The notes below the pieces were generated by a model. It had not been told where the DNA came from and did not search any database. It saw only the letters and a list, made by a program, of their open reading frames with translations. Of a DNA stretch of 64,000 nucleotides, positions 7,974 to 16,296 are shown piece after piece. This stretch comes from Amycolatopsis sp. NBC_01480 (GTDB lineage Bacteria > Actinomycetota > Actinomycetes > Mycobacteriales > Pseudonocardiaceae): positions 3,658,001 to 3,722,000 of the forward strand of contig NZ_CP109442.1 of the NCBI RefSeq assembly GCF_036227205.1. The letters run 5' to 3'. Positions within the stretch are counted from its first letter, which is position 1. Every line of letters starts with the position of its first letter. A program made the translations under genes and the position numbers.

Positions 7974-8465
7974 TCATCCGGCCCACGAGCCGATCCCGTT
8001 CCAGGTGACCTCCAGTTCGCGGACAGCCTCGCGGCCGAGCTGGGCGGTGATGGCTCGGTGGGCGCTGAGCATCTTTCGCTGGCCGCCCCGGCGGTTGAGC
8101 TGGGCGCCGATCTCTTGGGTGCGCTGCCTGCCGGAGGAGGACAGGAAGCCTGAGTTCTCGCCGAGCGCGGCAAGCTCGGTCAGGAGCTGGTCGGCGCGGT
8201 TGGTCTTGCCGCGACCGCTGACCGTGCTGCCGGAGATGGTGCGACCGCCGCCTGTGCGACCGCCGCCTGTGCGACCGCCGATGGTGCCGGTGCGGCCGAA
8301 CTTGCCGTCGCCGATCGCGCCGCTGCCGACGGTGCAGCTGTTGATCGTGCTGCCGCCGACTGGGTTGGTGCCGCTCGGCGTGACTCGCGCGTTCGACTGC
8401 GCTGAAACGGCCGAGCCGGAATCAAGGCAGAGGCTCGGTTTCCGGCGCCTGAACCACTTGAACAC
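7974..8465 (-). CDS. Hypothetical basic protein with Gly/Ser/Thr-rich centre
   Basis: A 163-residue protein starting at GTG 8465 just after GGAGGTGGTC. It begins VFKWFRRRKPSLC, has a Gly/Ser/Thr-rich middle (about residues 25-85) that includes GGRTGGGRTGGGRT, and ends in a charged helical region (about 90-163) with ELAALGENSGFLSS and RRGGQRKMLSAHRA. The middle contains a short DNA repeat at 8243-8280. I recognise no family. The composition differs from the neighbouring repeat DNA and the start signal is good, so it is probably a gene, but expression is unproven. Confidence 0.55.
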   Translation of the reverse strand: MFKWFRRRKPSLCLDSGSAVSAQSNARVTPSGTNPVGGSTINSCTVGSGAIGDGKFGRTGTIGGRTGGGRTGGGRTISGSTVSGRGKTNRADQLLTELAALGENSGFLSSSGRQRTQEIGAQLNRRGGQRKMLSAHRAITAQLGREAVRELEVTWNGIGSWAG

Positions 8466-8831
8466 GACCACCTCCGCTGGTCTGCCGACCGCAACCCGGC
8501 TATGCGGGACCGAGCCAAGAGCGCGTTCGAATCGTGGCATACGGGCAACCGGAGTCGCCACCACTGGCCGGGCGGGGCGGCCGACGCCGACCGCATCTTG
8601 GTGAGCAGCCGGCCCACCAGCAAAGGGACAGCCAAGGCGAAGCGCAGTCGCTCATATTTTCACTTTTCCCGATTTCGCGTGAGCCGCGTTTTACGTCGAA
8701 CTATTCTTTCGTTTTCCGGAATCAGATGAGGGGCCTTTCGGCCTGGTTTGCTGCCCGTTCCGGTGCTGGGGGTGGCTCGTCGTGGTGGGGCGTGTTACTG
8801 ATGGGCTGATGATCGTTTCGGGAGGGGAAGC
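8466..8831. other. Intergenic region, divergent promoters
   Basis: A 366-base gap between the leftward hypothetical gene and the rightward secreted peptidase. The stretch 8650-8730 is clearly lower in GC than the surroundings and probably contains promoters. GGGAGGGGAAGC ends it as the peptidase ribosome binding site. Confidence 0.4.
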
Positions 8832-10313
8832 ATGACTGTCCGAGGGGTATGCCTGGCCGTAACGGCTGGTGTGGGTGCCGCATTGCTGGCTGCGGCACCG
8901 GTGTCGGCGGCGCCGGCAGCCGGGGTCAAGTGGGCGGAATGCCCGCCGGGTCTGGGCGCACCAAGGGGAACCGGCTGCGCGAACATCAGCGTGCCGCTCG
9001 ACTACGTCCAGCCGGCCGGTAAACAGATCAGTCTCACGATGGCCGCGGCCGGATCGCTTGATGCGCCGAACATTCTGATGGTCAACCCCGGCGGTCCCGG
9101 GGAATCCGGGATCGGCACGGCTCAGCTCGTCTGGGCTTCGCTGCCGCCCGAACTCAGCGACAAGTACATGGTCGTCAGCTTCGATCCGCGTGGGGTCGGC
9201 GCCAGTTCGCCGGTGGACTGCGGTGACACGTCGGGCCTGTTCCCGACGCCCATGCCAGTCAACCGGCCCACGACCGCGGACCAGGAGCAAAAGCGCCTCG
9301 ACATCGCCCGGAAGGTCGCCGACGCGTGCGCGCAGCACGCGGGCGACCTGCTGCCGTACATCACCACGCAGAACGCGGCGCGCGACATGGACCGGATGCG
9401 GATCGCGCTCGGCAAGGACAAGCTCGACTACCTGGGCTACTCATACGGCACGAAGCTCGGCGCGACCTACGCGACGATGTTCCCCGCCACCAGTGGCCGG
9501 ATCGTGCTGGACAGCGTCGTCGACCCGTCGGTCAGCACCTACCAGACGGCGTACCAGCAGGACCCGGCCTTGCAGCGGCGCGCCGGGCAGTTCTTCGCGT
9601 GGACCGGGGCGAACGACGCGAAATACCACCTCGGCACCACCGGCAACGCGGTCGGCGGGACGTGGAACACCATCCGCGACACGCTCGCCGCCCACCCCGC
9701 CGGGGACAAGGTCGGCAGCGAGGAGCTGGACGAAATGCTGGCCTCGTCCATGTACACCGACGCGAGCTGGCCGACCCTCGCCGACGCTGTCTCGCACTTC
9801 CACGCCGGCGATCCCGCCGCGCTCATCGGGGCCGCGGGCCAGCTCGCCCTGCAACGGGTGGACGGGCCCCAGCTCGCGTACAACTGCGCCGACGACAAAT
9901 GGCCGTCGGATTGGCGGACTTGGCACTCCGACACCGTGCGGGCCGACCGGAAAGCACCGCTGTTCGCCTGGCTGAACACCTGGTACTCGGCTTCGTGCGC
10001 GTTCTGGAAGGCGCCGACCGCGCCGCCGGTCAAAATCGGGTCCGGGAAAGCGCCCGCGGTGCTGTTGGTGCAGGCGAAAGACGATTCGGCCACCCCTGTC
10101 GAAGGAGCGCTGCACATGCAGCAGGCCATGCGCGGTTCCCGGCTGGTCCTTTCCGCGGGCGGCAACCACGGGCAATTCCTGTTCGACCAGAACTCCTGCG
10201 TCGACAAACCCGTCGTCGATTACCTCCTCACCGGCCAGCTCCCCAAGGCCGACGTGAAGTGCGCGGCCTCGCCTTCGCCGTCCCCGTCTTCGTCCCCCCG
10301 GCCGACGCCTTGA
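8832..10313 (+). CDS. Secreted alpha/beta hydrolase, tripeptidyl aminopeptidase (TAP) family
   Basis: A 493-residue exported hydrolase. A signal peptide covers about residues 1-28, ending APVSAAPA. The mature region has the alpha/beta fold: oxyanion segment NPGGPGESG (about 78-86), nucleophile GYSYGTKLG (Ser near residue 203), and a C-terminal TAP-like domain with AKDDSATP (acid) and GGNHGQFL (catalytic His). Family members such as Streptomyces SlpD/SlpE and Tap release N-terminal tri- or dipeptides from secreted proteins. The tail is a Ser/Pro run, perhaps a wall-spanning linker. Such enzymes can trim peptide leaders, so a role in maturing the nearby lanthipeptide is conceivable but unsupported. 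Confidence 0.9.
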   Translation: MTVRGVCLAVTAGVGAALLAAAPVSAAPAAGVKWAECPPGLGAPRGTGCANISVPLDYVQPAGKQISLTMAAAGSLDAPNILMVNPGGPGESGIGTAQLVWASLPPELSDKYMVVSFDPRGVGASSPVDCGDTSGLFPTPMPVNRPTTADQEQKRLDIARKVADACAQHAGDLLPYITTQNAARDMDRMRIALGKDKLDYLGYSYGTKLGATYATMFPATSGRIVLDSVVDPSVSTYQTAYQQDPALQRRAGQFFAWTGANDAKYHLGTTGNAVGGTWNTIRDTLAAHPAGDKVGSEELDEMLASSMYTDASWPTLADAVSHFHAGDPAALIGAAGQLALQRVDGPQLAYNCADDKWPSDWRTWHSDTVRADRKAPLFAWLNTWYSASCAFWKAPTAPPVKIGSGKAPAVLLVQAKDDSATPVEGALHMQQAMRGSRLVLSAGGNHGQFLFDQNSCVDKPVVDYLLTGQLPKADVKCAASPSPSPSSSPRPTP

Positions 10314-10507
10314 ACATCCTGCAGGTCAGGCCGACCTTCGGGAGCCGTCCGGGTTGCCGGGACGGCCGCGATCGTGCCCTCGCGGACAGTCCCGGGCAGG
10401 CCTGAGGGGCAACCTTCCGCCCGGCCGGACTCCCGGTGCAACGTCTTCTGGCGCCTCACGTCTCCCTTTGCATAGAGGATTTCAGCAGACGCGAAAGGGG
10501 CACAAAA

Positions 10508-11398
10508 ATGCGAGTCACCGCGATCAAGCCGATGAAGCTGGTAATGGTGGGCGGGGCGGTTGCGATGGCCGCATTCCTTTCCGCCTGCAGTGGGAACGGC
10601 GCGGCCGGAAATGCCACTCAGGTCAAAAACGCCGCGGACGCCTCGGCGATTCACGCGCCGTCGCAGGCCAAGGCCGGCTCGGCGGCCGGGAGTTCCGACG
10701 GCGGTTCGTCCGGTGACGTCAACTGCAGCACGTTGGGCGGGCAAGTCGGCCCGCCCGGCGGCCCGATGGTCGACCTGATCGCGGACTCGACCGCGGAAGG
10801 CACCCCGGGCTGCACCGAGGCGTTCAACGTCATCACCGACTACTACGCGAAGCAGCCGAACGGCGAGGGGCCGGGCCGCCGCGTGCTCGACATCGAGGGA
10901 CACTGGGACTGTGCCAAGGCCGCGGACCCGGACGGCGCCCAGGGCGTCGTGTACTGCGGGAAGGACGGCGGCACCGCCTTCCGCATCGAGACCGCGCCGA
11001 GCAAGGGCACCGGGACCGCGCCGTCGAACCAGCCGGCCCAGCGGTTCCCGAACACCACGCAGACGGTGCAGTTCACCGGTTACGACACCGCCGCGAACAT
11101 GGCCCGGTTCCAGCTGGTGACCTGGCAGGCGGGCGGCCCCGACAACGGCCACTTCGTGCCGGTTCCCGGTGACACCAAGGTTTACCGCCTGCCGCTGCAC
11201 GAGAACGAGCAGGTGTTCAGCGCGAGCACCCTGTGCTCGAACGACTCGGTCACTGTGGACGGTCAGGGCCGCGGCACCCAGCCGTGCAGCCCGGAGCAGC
11301 TGATGCAGGCCCTCACCGGCGCCACGCCGCCGCTCGCCGAAATCCAGGTCGACGGCAGCGACAGCATTGCCGTGGTCAAGGAGATCTACCAGCCGTAA
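10508..11398 (+). CDS. Hypothetical secreted lipoprotein
   Basis: A 296-residue protein starting at ATG 10508 after GCGAAAGGGG. The signal peptide ends in a lipobox, AFLSAC, so the Cys near residue 25 should be lipidated and the protein held on the outer face of the membrane. A Ser/Gly/Ala linker follows, then a globular domain of about 220 residues with several cysteines (NCSTLGG, GCTEAF, WDCAKA, YCGKDGG, STLCSND, QPCSPEQL) that probably form disulfides. No known family recognised. It is followed by a strong terminator. Confidence 0.8.
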   Translation: MRVTAIKPMKLVMVGGAVAMAAFLSACSGNGAAGNATQVKNAADASAIHAPSQAKAGSAAGSSDGGSSGDVNCSTLGGQVGPPGGPMVDLIADSTAEGTPGCTEAFNVITDYYAKQPNGEGPGRRVLDIEGHWDCAKAADPDGAQGVVYCGKDGGTAFRIETAPSKGTGTAPSNQPAQRFPNTTQTVQFTGYDTAANMARFQLVTWQAGGPDNGHFVPVPGDTKVYRLPLHENEQVFSASTLCSNDSVTVDGQGRGTQPCSPEQLMQALTGATPPLAEIQVDGSDSIAVVKEIYQP

Positions 11399-11424
11399 GG
11401 GGAGTCGCGGGAAAGCAGGGGGAG

Positions 11425-11462
11425 GGGCCGGTGGCCGGGAGGATCATCCCGGCCACCGGCCC
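11425..11462 (+). terminator. Terminator after the lipoprotein gene
   Basis: Perfect 16-base stem (11425-11440 with 11447-11462), six-base loop, followed by GTTTCGTCT. It lies 26 bases after the lipoprotein stop codon and just before the convergent VOC gene, so it may work in both directions. Confidence 0.85.
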
Positions 11463-11479
11463 GTTTCGTCTCGGGGGCC

Positions 11480-11818
11480 TCAGCCCTGCGCGGGTTCGTG
11501 GAGGCTGAACGGCGTGCCCTGGTTGTCCTGGCAGTGGGCGATCCGGCCGATTCCCGGGATGGGCTGGACGTCGCCGCTCGTCCCGCCGAGTTCGTGCAGG
11601 CGCTTGACCGAGGCGTCGATGTCGTCGGTGGCGAAGTAGATCCGCGGGTGACTGAAGCCGTCCCCGCGCGGGGCGATCGCGCCCACGGGACCGTTGTCGA
11701 TCACGTGGTAGTCGCCGTCGAATTCGCTGGTGTCCCAGCCGAACAGGCTGTGGTAGAAGGCGCGGGCCGTGGCGGTGTCGGCGGTTGGCAGTTCGATCCA
11801 GGTGATCTGTCCAGGCAT
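11480..11818 (-). CDS. VOC (glyoxalase/bleomycin resistance) family protein
   Basis: A 112-residue single-module VOC protein: it begins MPGQITWIELPTAD, has ARAFYHSLFGWD in the first half and RIYFATDDIDASV and GTPFSLHEP in the second, the usual beta-alpha-beta-beta-beta layout. Such proteins are small metal-dependent or substrate-binding enzymes with varied substrates; the substrate is not predictable here. It follows the sigma factor operon on the same strand but has its own promoter, whose sequence matches that of the ECF42-type operon, so it is likely a target of that sigma factor. Confidence 0.88.
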   Translation of the reverse strand: MPGQITWIELPTADTATARAFYHSLFGWDTSEFDGDYHVIDNGPVGAIAPRGDGFSHPRIYFATDDIDASVKRLHELGGTSGDVQPIPGIGRIAHCQDNQGTPFSLHEPAQG

Positions 11819-11858
11819 GACCGGTCCTTTTCCGTGGTCGTCAATTGACGCAGCGGAG

Positions 11859-11885
11859 GACGAACGGGGGCCGCCGTTCTCGACA
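11859..11885 (-). promoter_or_regulatory. Predicted ECF42-type promoter of the VOC gene
   Basis: On the minus strand TGTCGA (11885-11880) and CGTC (11862-11859) are separated by 17 bases, and the -10 motif is 40 bases before the VOC start codon. The flanks (TGTCGAGA and GTTCGTC) match the site in front of the sigma factor operon at 14415-14441. The motif is that described for ECF42 sigma factors as I recall it. Confidence 0.7.
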
Positions 11886-11896
11886 GGCCGCTCGAT

Positions 11897-12769
11897 TCAG
11901 CTCGGAGTCTTGTCGCGGACTGCTTCCTGACCAGCGTCGAAGACCCGCAGGGCGGCACCGACCGCGGTGGCGACGGTCACCTCGAAAATCTGGTCCTCGG
12001 TCTGCCCGGCCGCCTTCAACCGGGCGATGTCCTCGTCCGTCACCTTGTACGACGCGTCCCGCACGGTTTCGACGAAGGTCCGCCACAGCTCCGGGACCGC
12101 GGTGCCGTTCGCGGCGGCTCGGCGCAGCGCAGGATCGGTGGTCGCGGGCGCTTCCAGGACGGCGTGACGGAGGTCCGCCACCGCGTCACCGTGCTTCGTG
12201 CGATCGCCGCCGGCGAGCAGGAAACCCGGGAACCGGTAGCCGAACCGGTGCAGCGCGCGGGTTCCGCTGTGCAGCTGGCCGTCACGCAGCACGAACCCGA
12301 ACGCGTTGGCCAGGCGGTTGACCACGTTCCACACGAGCTGCACCCGCAGGGCCTCCCGCACCGCCTGGCCAGGCAGATTGACGGCCTCGGCGTGCCCGGG
12401 GTCGCGGTTGAGCGCGTCGAGGAACTCGCGGATCCGGCGGACTTCCGGACGGGCGGAGCCTGCGTCGTCCGGGTCGATCTCGCCGTGCGCGGCGATCCGG
12501 ACGATCTCGGCGTGGGTGTCGAAGCAGAACGGGCATTCGTGCCACTGCGCGGTCGACATCGCCAGGAACTCCCGTTCCGCGGCCGTCCAGTACGAGGGGC
12601 CGCGCATCGCGTCGGCGGTCAGCTCCAGCAGTGGCCGGGCGAAGAAATCGGGACGGTACAACAGGGTCTTCACGATGTCAGGACTGTCCACATGCGACCG
12701 CAATGATGTGAGCGTGAAAAACGCCTTCGCGCGGCGGCGGTGGCCGTGATCGAGGATGGCGAGCCTCAT
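11897..12769 (-). CDS. Carboxymuconolactone decarboxylase / AhpD-like peroxidase family protein
   Basis: A 290-residue protein of the AhpD/CMD superfamily. The redox motif CPFCFDTH (CxxCxxxH, about residues 92-99) lies in [13 protein letters not shown], as in AhpD-type peroxidases; the rest is helical, and a second helical repeat near residues 230-280 resembles another CMD unit. Expected role is thiol-dependent peroxide reduction or a related redox reaction. It begins at ATG 12769, overlapping the sigma factor stop codon by four bases, so it is the third gene of the DGPF-sigma operon. A much longer frame runs upstream through the sigma gene on this strand but is only antiphase sequence. Confidence 0.88.
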   Translation of the reverse strand: MRLAILDHGHRRRAKAFFTLTSLRSHVDSPDIVKTLLYRPDFFARPLLELTADAMRGPSYWTAAEREFLAMSTAQWHECPFCFDTHAEIVRIAAHGEIDPDDAGSARPEVRRIREFLDALNRDPGHAEAVNLPGQAVREALRVQLVWNVVNRLANAFGFVLRDGQLHSGTRALHRFGYRFPGFLLAGGDRTKHGDAVADLRHAVLEAPATTDPALRRAAANGTAVPELWRTFVETVRDASYKVTDEDIARLKAAGQTEDQIFEVTVATAVGAALRVFDAGQEAVRDKTPS

Positions 12770-14001
12770 GATGCCTCCGGAGTGTCGAGAGTGAGCAGGC
12801 GACCGGCCAGGAAGCGCCGGTCGGCGGGGTTGGCGGCGAGTTCGTACGCGCGCCGGTACGCCGCGGCTGCCTCGCCGGTGCGGCCGAGGCGGCGCAGCAG
12901 GTCGGCGCGGGCGGCGTGCAGCAGGTGGTAGTTGCCGAGCCCGTCGATCCGGTCGAGCAGGACGAGGCCCTCGGCCGGGCCGGTCGCCTCGGCGACGGCG
13001 ACCGCGTGGTTCAGCGCCACGACCGGCGACGGCGCGACCGCGAGCAGCTCGGCGTACAGCGCGGCGATGCGCGGCCAGTCCGTCCGGTCCGCGGAGGGGG
13101 CCTGGACGTGCAGGGCGGCGATCGCGGCCTGCAGCTGATACGGCCCGGGCGCCTCCAGCCGTAGCGCCCGGTTCAGGAGGCCCAGGGCTTCGGCGATTTC
13201 CGCGCCGTCCCAGCGGGAACGGTCCTGCTCCGCCAGCAGGACCACCTCGCCGGCGTCGTCGTAACGGGCGGCGGCGCGGGAATCGTGCAACAGCAGCAAC
13301 GCGACCAGCCCGAGTGCCTCCGGCTCGTCCGGCATCAGGGTGGCGATGAGCTTGGCCAGGCGGATCGCCTCGTGGCGCAGGGTGTGGTGCTCGGGCTGGT
13401 CGTGCGCCGCGGTGTAGCCCTGCGTGAAGATCAGGTAGACCACGGCGAGGACGCCGGAAAGCCGTTCGGGCAGCAGGTGGTCGGCGGGCACGTCCAGGGA
13501 GATCGCGGCGTCGCGGATCTTGCGTTTCGCCCGCACCAGGCGCTGGGCCAGGGTGGATTCGGCGACCAGGAACGTGCGGGCGATCTGCCCGGCGGTCAGC
13601 CCGGCCACCGCCTGCAGGGTCAACGCGGCCCGCGCGTCCTCGGTCAGCGCCGGGTGGCAGCAGGTGAAGATCAGGCTCAGCCGCTCGTCGCCGACGCTGT
13701 GCAGGCTGCCCTCGTCGCTTGGCATGATCGCCTCCGGCCGCCCGGCCAACGCGAGCTTCTCCCGCCCGAGCCGGGCGCGCCGGAGCCGGTCGATCGCGCA
13801 ATTGCGGCCCGCGGTCAGCAGCCAGGCGACCGGGTCGTCCGGCAGGGCGTCGCCCCACTTGCGCAGGGCCAGCGCGCAGGCGTCCTGCAACGCGTCCTCG
13901 GCCAGCTCGAAGTCTCCGAGGGCGCGGATCAGCGCGGCCAGCATCCGCGCGCGGTGCTCCCGGTAGACCCGCTCCACCACCGAGCCGGGCGACGCCGTCA
14001 T
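12766..14001 (-). CDS. RNA polymerase sigma factor, ECF42 type with C-terminal extension
   Basis: A 411-residue sigma-70 family protein. Region 2 (about residues 10-80) has [19 protein letters not shown]; region 4 (about 115-175) has [23 protein letters not shown] long helical extension (about 185-411), including [14 protein letters not shown] and TPR-like helices, is the hallmark of ECF42, which pairs with DGPF proteins and lacks an anti-sigma factor. Start ATG 14001 overlaps the stop of the upstream DGPF gene by four bases. It probably autoregulates through the site at 14415-14441. ECF41 and SigJ types were considered, but the long extension and the DGPF partner favour ECF42. Confidence 0.9.
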   Translation of the reverse strand: MTASPGSVVERVYREHRARMLAALIRALGDFELAEDALQDACALALRKWGDALPDDPVAWLLTAGRNCAIDRLRRARLGREKLALAGRPEAIMPSDEGSLHSVGDERLSLIFTCCHPALTEDARAALTLQAVAGLTAGQIARTFLVAESTLAQRLVRAKRKIRDAAISLDVPADHLLPERLSGVLAVVYLIFTQGYTAAHDQPEHHTLRHEAIRLAKLIATLMPDEPEALGLVALLLLHDSRAAARYDDAGEVVLLAEQDRSRWDGAEIAEALGLLNRALRLEAPGPYQLQAAIAALHVQAPSADRTDWPRIAALYAELLAVAPSPVVALNHAVAVAEATGPAEGLVLLDRIDGLGNYHLLHAARADLLRRLGRTGEAAAAYRRAYELAANPADRRFLAGRLLTLDTPEAS

Positions 14002-14372
14002 TCGCCCGCGGCTGCCGGCTGCTCCAGTCCCGGAACGCCGGCGATCGGCCGGACCTCGATCGAGCCGACCGCGGCCATCGGGCACATCGCGGCCAGCTCC
14101 AGCGCCTCGTCCAGATTGGCGCAGTCGAGGATGTACGCGCCGCCGAGGTGCTCGTGGGTCTCGAGGTACGGCCCGTCGGTGATCATCGTCTTCCCGTCGC
14201 GGACGCTGACGGTGGTCGCAGTGTGCTCACCCTGCAACGGATGCCCACCTACGAACGCCCCGCGGCGCCGGCACTCGTCGGCGAACGCGTTCACGCTGGC
14301 CAGCGCGTCTTCGAAGCCGGGATCACCGGGCTCGGGCCGCTCGCAGTTGTAGATCAGCAGCATGTACTGCAC
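13998..14372 (-). CDS. YCII-related DGPF-domain protein, partner of the ECF42 sigma factor
   Basis: A 124-residue protein of the YCII/DGPF family: it begins [17 protein letters not shown], contains [19 protein letters not shown] (the DGPF-type motif reads DGPY here) and ends in a helix with LEQPAAAGE. It is the first gene of a three-gene operon with the sigma factor and an AhpD-like enzyme, joined by ATGA overlaps. Genetic work on ECF42 systems links DGPF proteins to these sigma factors, although the signal sensed is not known. The site TGTCGA-17-CGTC precedes it by 42 bases. Confidence 0.9.
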   Translation of the reverse strand: MQYMLLIYNCERPEPGDPGFEDALASVNAFADECRRRGAFVGGHPLQGEHTATTVSVRDGKTMITDGPYLETHEHLGGAYILDCANLDEALELAAMCPMAAVGSIEVRPIAGVPGLEQPAAAGE

Positions 14373-14414
14373 ATGTCCTCCGTCTCGCCGGGAACCAAGT
14401 CGGTCGAAGAGGAT

Positions 14415-14441
14415 GACGAACAGGACGACCGTATCTCGACA
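14415..14441 (-). promoter_or_regulatory. Predicted ECF42-type promoter of the sigma factor operon
   Basis: On the minus strand TGTCGA (14441-14436) and CGTC (14418-14415) have a 17-base spacer, with the same GA and GTT flanks as the site at 11859-11885. The -10 motif is 42 bases from the DGPF start codon. It fits autoregulation by the encoded sigma factor. Confidence 0.75.
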
Positions 14442-14585
14442 GGCTGAGCTCAGCCTGTTTCACGAGGCGAGAGGGCAGCGCGAACAGACCGGTGCCGGCG
14501 CAGTGTGCGGCCCGCTGTCCGGCGGGCCGCACCTGGATCACTTAGCGCACGGCGTGGCTGCTGATGCTTGGCGTCCGGCCAGTGA

Positions 14586-15437
14586 TCAGGGTTTGCGGGC
14601 GATGCCGCCGACGAAGAGCCGCTGTGCCACGTTGAGCGGTTTGAGCCGCGGTCCGTCCGGCCACCAGCTGACCAGCGGGACGAGCCCGGGTTCGCCGGTC
14701 GGGCCGGAGGGGACGAATTCCAAGCCGTGGAAGAGCTCGCCGATTTCGGCGTAGGTGCGTGCGGTGGCGCCCGCGAGCGAGCCGTTTCGGACCGCGTCCA
14801 TCAGTTCCGCCATCGCGGTCGCGTCTTCGGAGGCGTCGGCGGGGTCGAGGATGTGCGAGATCACCACGTAGGAGCCCGACGGCAGCGCGTCGATGTAGCG
14901 GCGCATGACCTCGGCCGGCTCGTGCCGTTCACCCTTGTGGTGGTGCAGCGTCGCGACGAAGAACAGCGCGATCGGCTGTTTCCAGTCCAGGTGGGCCTGG
15001 ACGACCTGGTTCTCCAGGATGCTGTCGGGGTTGAAGATGTCGCCTTCGACGTAGCGGACCTGGTTGAGGTCGTCCAGCAGGGCGCGGCCGTGCGCCGTGA
15101 CGAGGGGGTCGTGGTCGGAGTAGACGACTTTCGCCTCGCGCCGGATGCGGTGCACGACCTGGTGGACGTTCTCCGCCGTGGGCAGGCCCGAGCCGCAGTC
15201 GAGGTACTGGTCGATGTCCGCGCTGGTCGCGAGGAACCGGCATGCCCGGATCAGGAACGCCCGGTTCTCGAGCGCGAGGTCCCGCACCTCCGGCATCGAG
15301 TGCGCCAGCTGGTCGGCGGTCGTGCGGTCGATCTCGTAGTTGTCCTTGCCGCCCAGCAGGTAATCGTAAACGCGGGCCACACTCGCGCGGGTCGGATCGA
15401 CCCCTGGCGGGCTGTTCAGATCGACCTGCGACGACAT
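14586..15437 (-). CDS. SAM-dependent methyltransferase (DUF574 / Methyltransf_19 family)
   Basis: A 283-residue protein of an actinomycete-specific methyltransferase family. It starts with the family block PTRASVARVYDYLLGGKDNYEID, has YLDCGSGLPTAENVHQV (SAM-binding loop, about residues 80-95), VVYSDHDPLV (acidic ribose-binding residue) and YVEGDIFNPDSI. Streptomyces and Amycolatopsis genomes carry many paralogues; substrates are unknown. GGAGGCTCC lies just before the ATG. Monocistronic, not visibly linked to its neighbours. Confidence 0.92.
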   Translation of the reverse strand: MSSQVDLNSPPGVDPTRASVARVYDYLLGGKDNYEIDRTTADQLAHSMPEVRDLALENRAFLIRACRFLATSADIDQYLDCGSGLPTAENVHQVVHRIRREAKVVYSDHDPLVTAHGRALLDDLNQVRYVEGDIFNPDSILENQVVQAHLDWKQPIALFFVATLHHHKGERHEPAEVMRRYIDALPSGSYVVISHILDPADASEDATAMAELMDAVRNGSLAGATARTYAEIGELFHGLEFVPSGPTGEPGLVPLVSWWPDGPRLKPLNVAQRLFVGGIARKP

Positions 15438-15698
15438 GATCGGAGCCTCCTCGACTCAGTGGCGACGGTCGTACTGAGAGTAGTCTCCCGGGCTGGTGCC
15501 GCATAGTCGGGGAGCCCGCGATCTGCGCCTTGTGACGGCTGGAAACGCGTCGAGTACCAGGGATACGGGGCTGAATCTGGGGACCCGGTCCGGGGGGGGG
15601 GTCGTGCCTGACCAGCTACCGGTGTCGCCCCGGCAATGTGCCGGGGCTGGTCGTCATCTGCGCCGAGTCCGGAGAAAGACACTGTGACCTGCGAAAAC

Positions 15699-15774
15699 TG
15701 GTGGGCCGCCAGGGGCTCGAACCCTGGACCCAGGGATTAAAAGTCCCTTGCTCTACCAACTGAGCTAGCGGCCC
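15699..15774 (-). tRNA. tRNA-Lys (anticodon TTT)
   Basis: Minus-strand cloverleaf of 76 bases with acceptor GGGCCGC/GCGGCCC, D-arm GCTCAGTTGGTAGAGC, anticodon loop CTTTTAA, T-arm GGGTTCGAGCCC and an encoded 3' CCA. All stems pair. Confidence 0.97.
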
Positions 15775-16008
15775 GCGAGGAGAGTTTAGCGGGCGGTCGT
15801 CGGGGGCTGTGCGCCCTGGTGCGCAGTTGATGTCCGGGGCCCGGAACCGTCACGGTTCGTGACGTGCCGGATGTCGCCTGCCGGCCCTGGGAACCCCTGG
15901 TCACCGGGTCGTGTCGGCAGCTCGCTCGGGTGGCCGGATCGTCGGGTCTGCTTCAACCCGAGACCCCGCTCGGCCGGCGACCGCACCCGGCTGCGGTCAG
16001 TTTCGGAA

Positions 16009-16296
16009 TCAATCGGTTCCAGGCCACGGTTTGGCCTTCTCGAGTTCTTCGAGCATCAGCCCCAGGAACTCGCGCACCTGAGCCTCGGTATAAGGCGGCT
16101 CCAACGCCGCCGTCACCGGATCCGATTGTGCCAGCGCCTGCGAGATGGCCGTCGAATAAGCCGCCATGGTGTGCGGGAAATACGTTCCGCGGGACATGGC
16201 GCGCACCAAAGCCGCGGCCTCGTCGCGGTCTATGGATGGGGCGCTGAACAGGGGGTAGATCAGGGCGTCCATTTCGCCGCGGTGGTCGATGGTCAT
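16009..16296 (-). CDS. Small protein coupled to the RHS toxin gene, immunity candidate
   Basis: A 95-residue acidic helical protein that begins MTIDHRGEMDALIYPLF and ends EKAKPWPGTD. Its start codon overlaps the toxin stop codon (ATGA, 16293-16296), so the two are translated together. A small gene directly behind a polymorphic toxin is the usual place for the cognate immunity protein. I recognise no immunity family, so the assignment rests on position and size. Confidence 0.7.
   Translation of the reverse strand: MTIDHRGEMDALIYPLFSAPSIDRDEAAALVRAMSRGTYFPHTMAAYSTAISQALAQSDPVTAALEPPYTEAQVREFLGLMLEELEKAKPWPGTD

Noticed and set aside
8832..10313. Secreted TAP-family peptidase as the lanthipeptide leader peptidase
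   Set aside because: It is 3.6 kb away on the other strand with other genes between; the specificity cannot be read from sequence.
12770..13858. Extension of the AhpD-like gene frame up through the sigma factor gene
   Set aside because: The extension lacks any domain and runs antiphase to the sigma gene; ATG 12769 with an ATGA overlap is the credible start.
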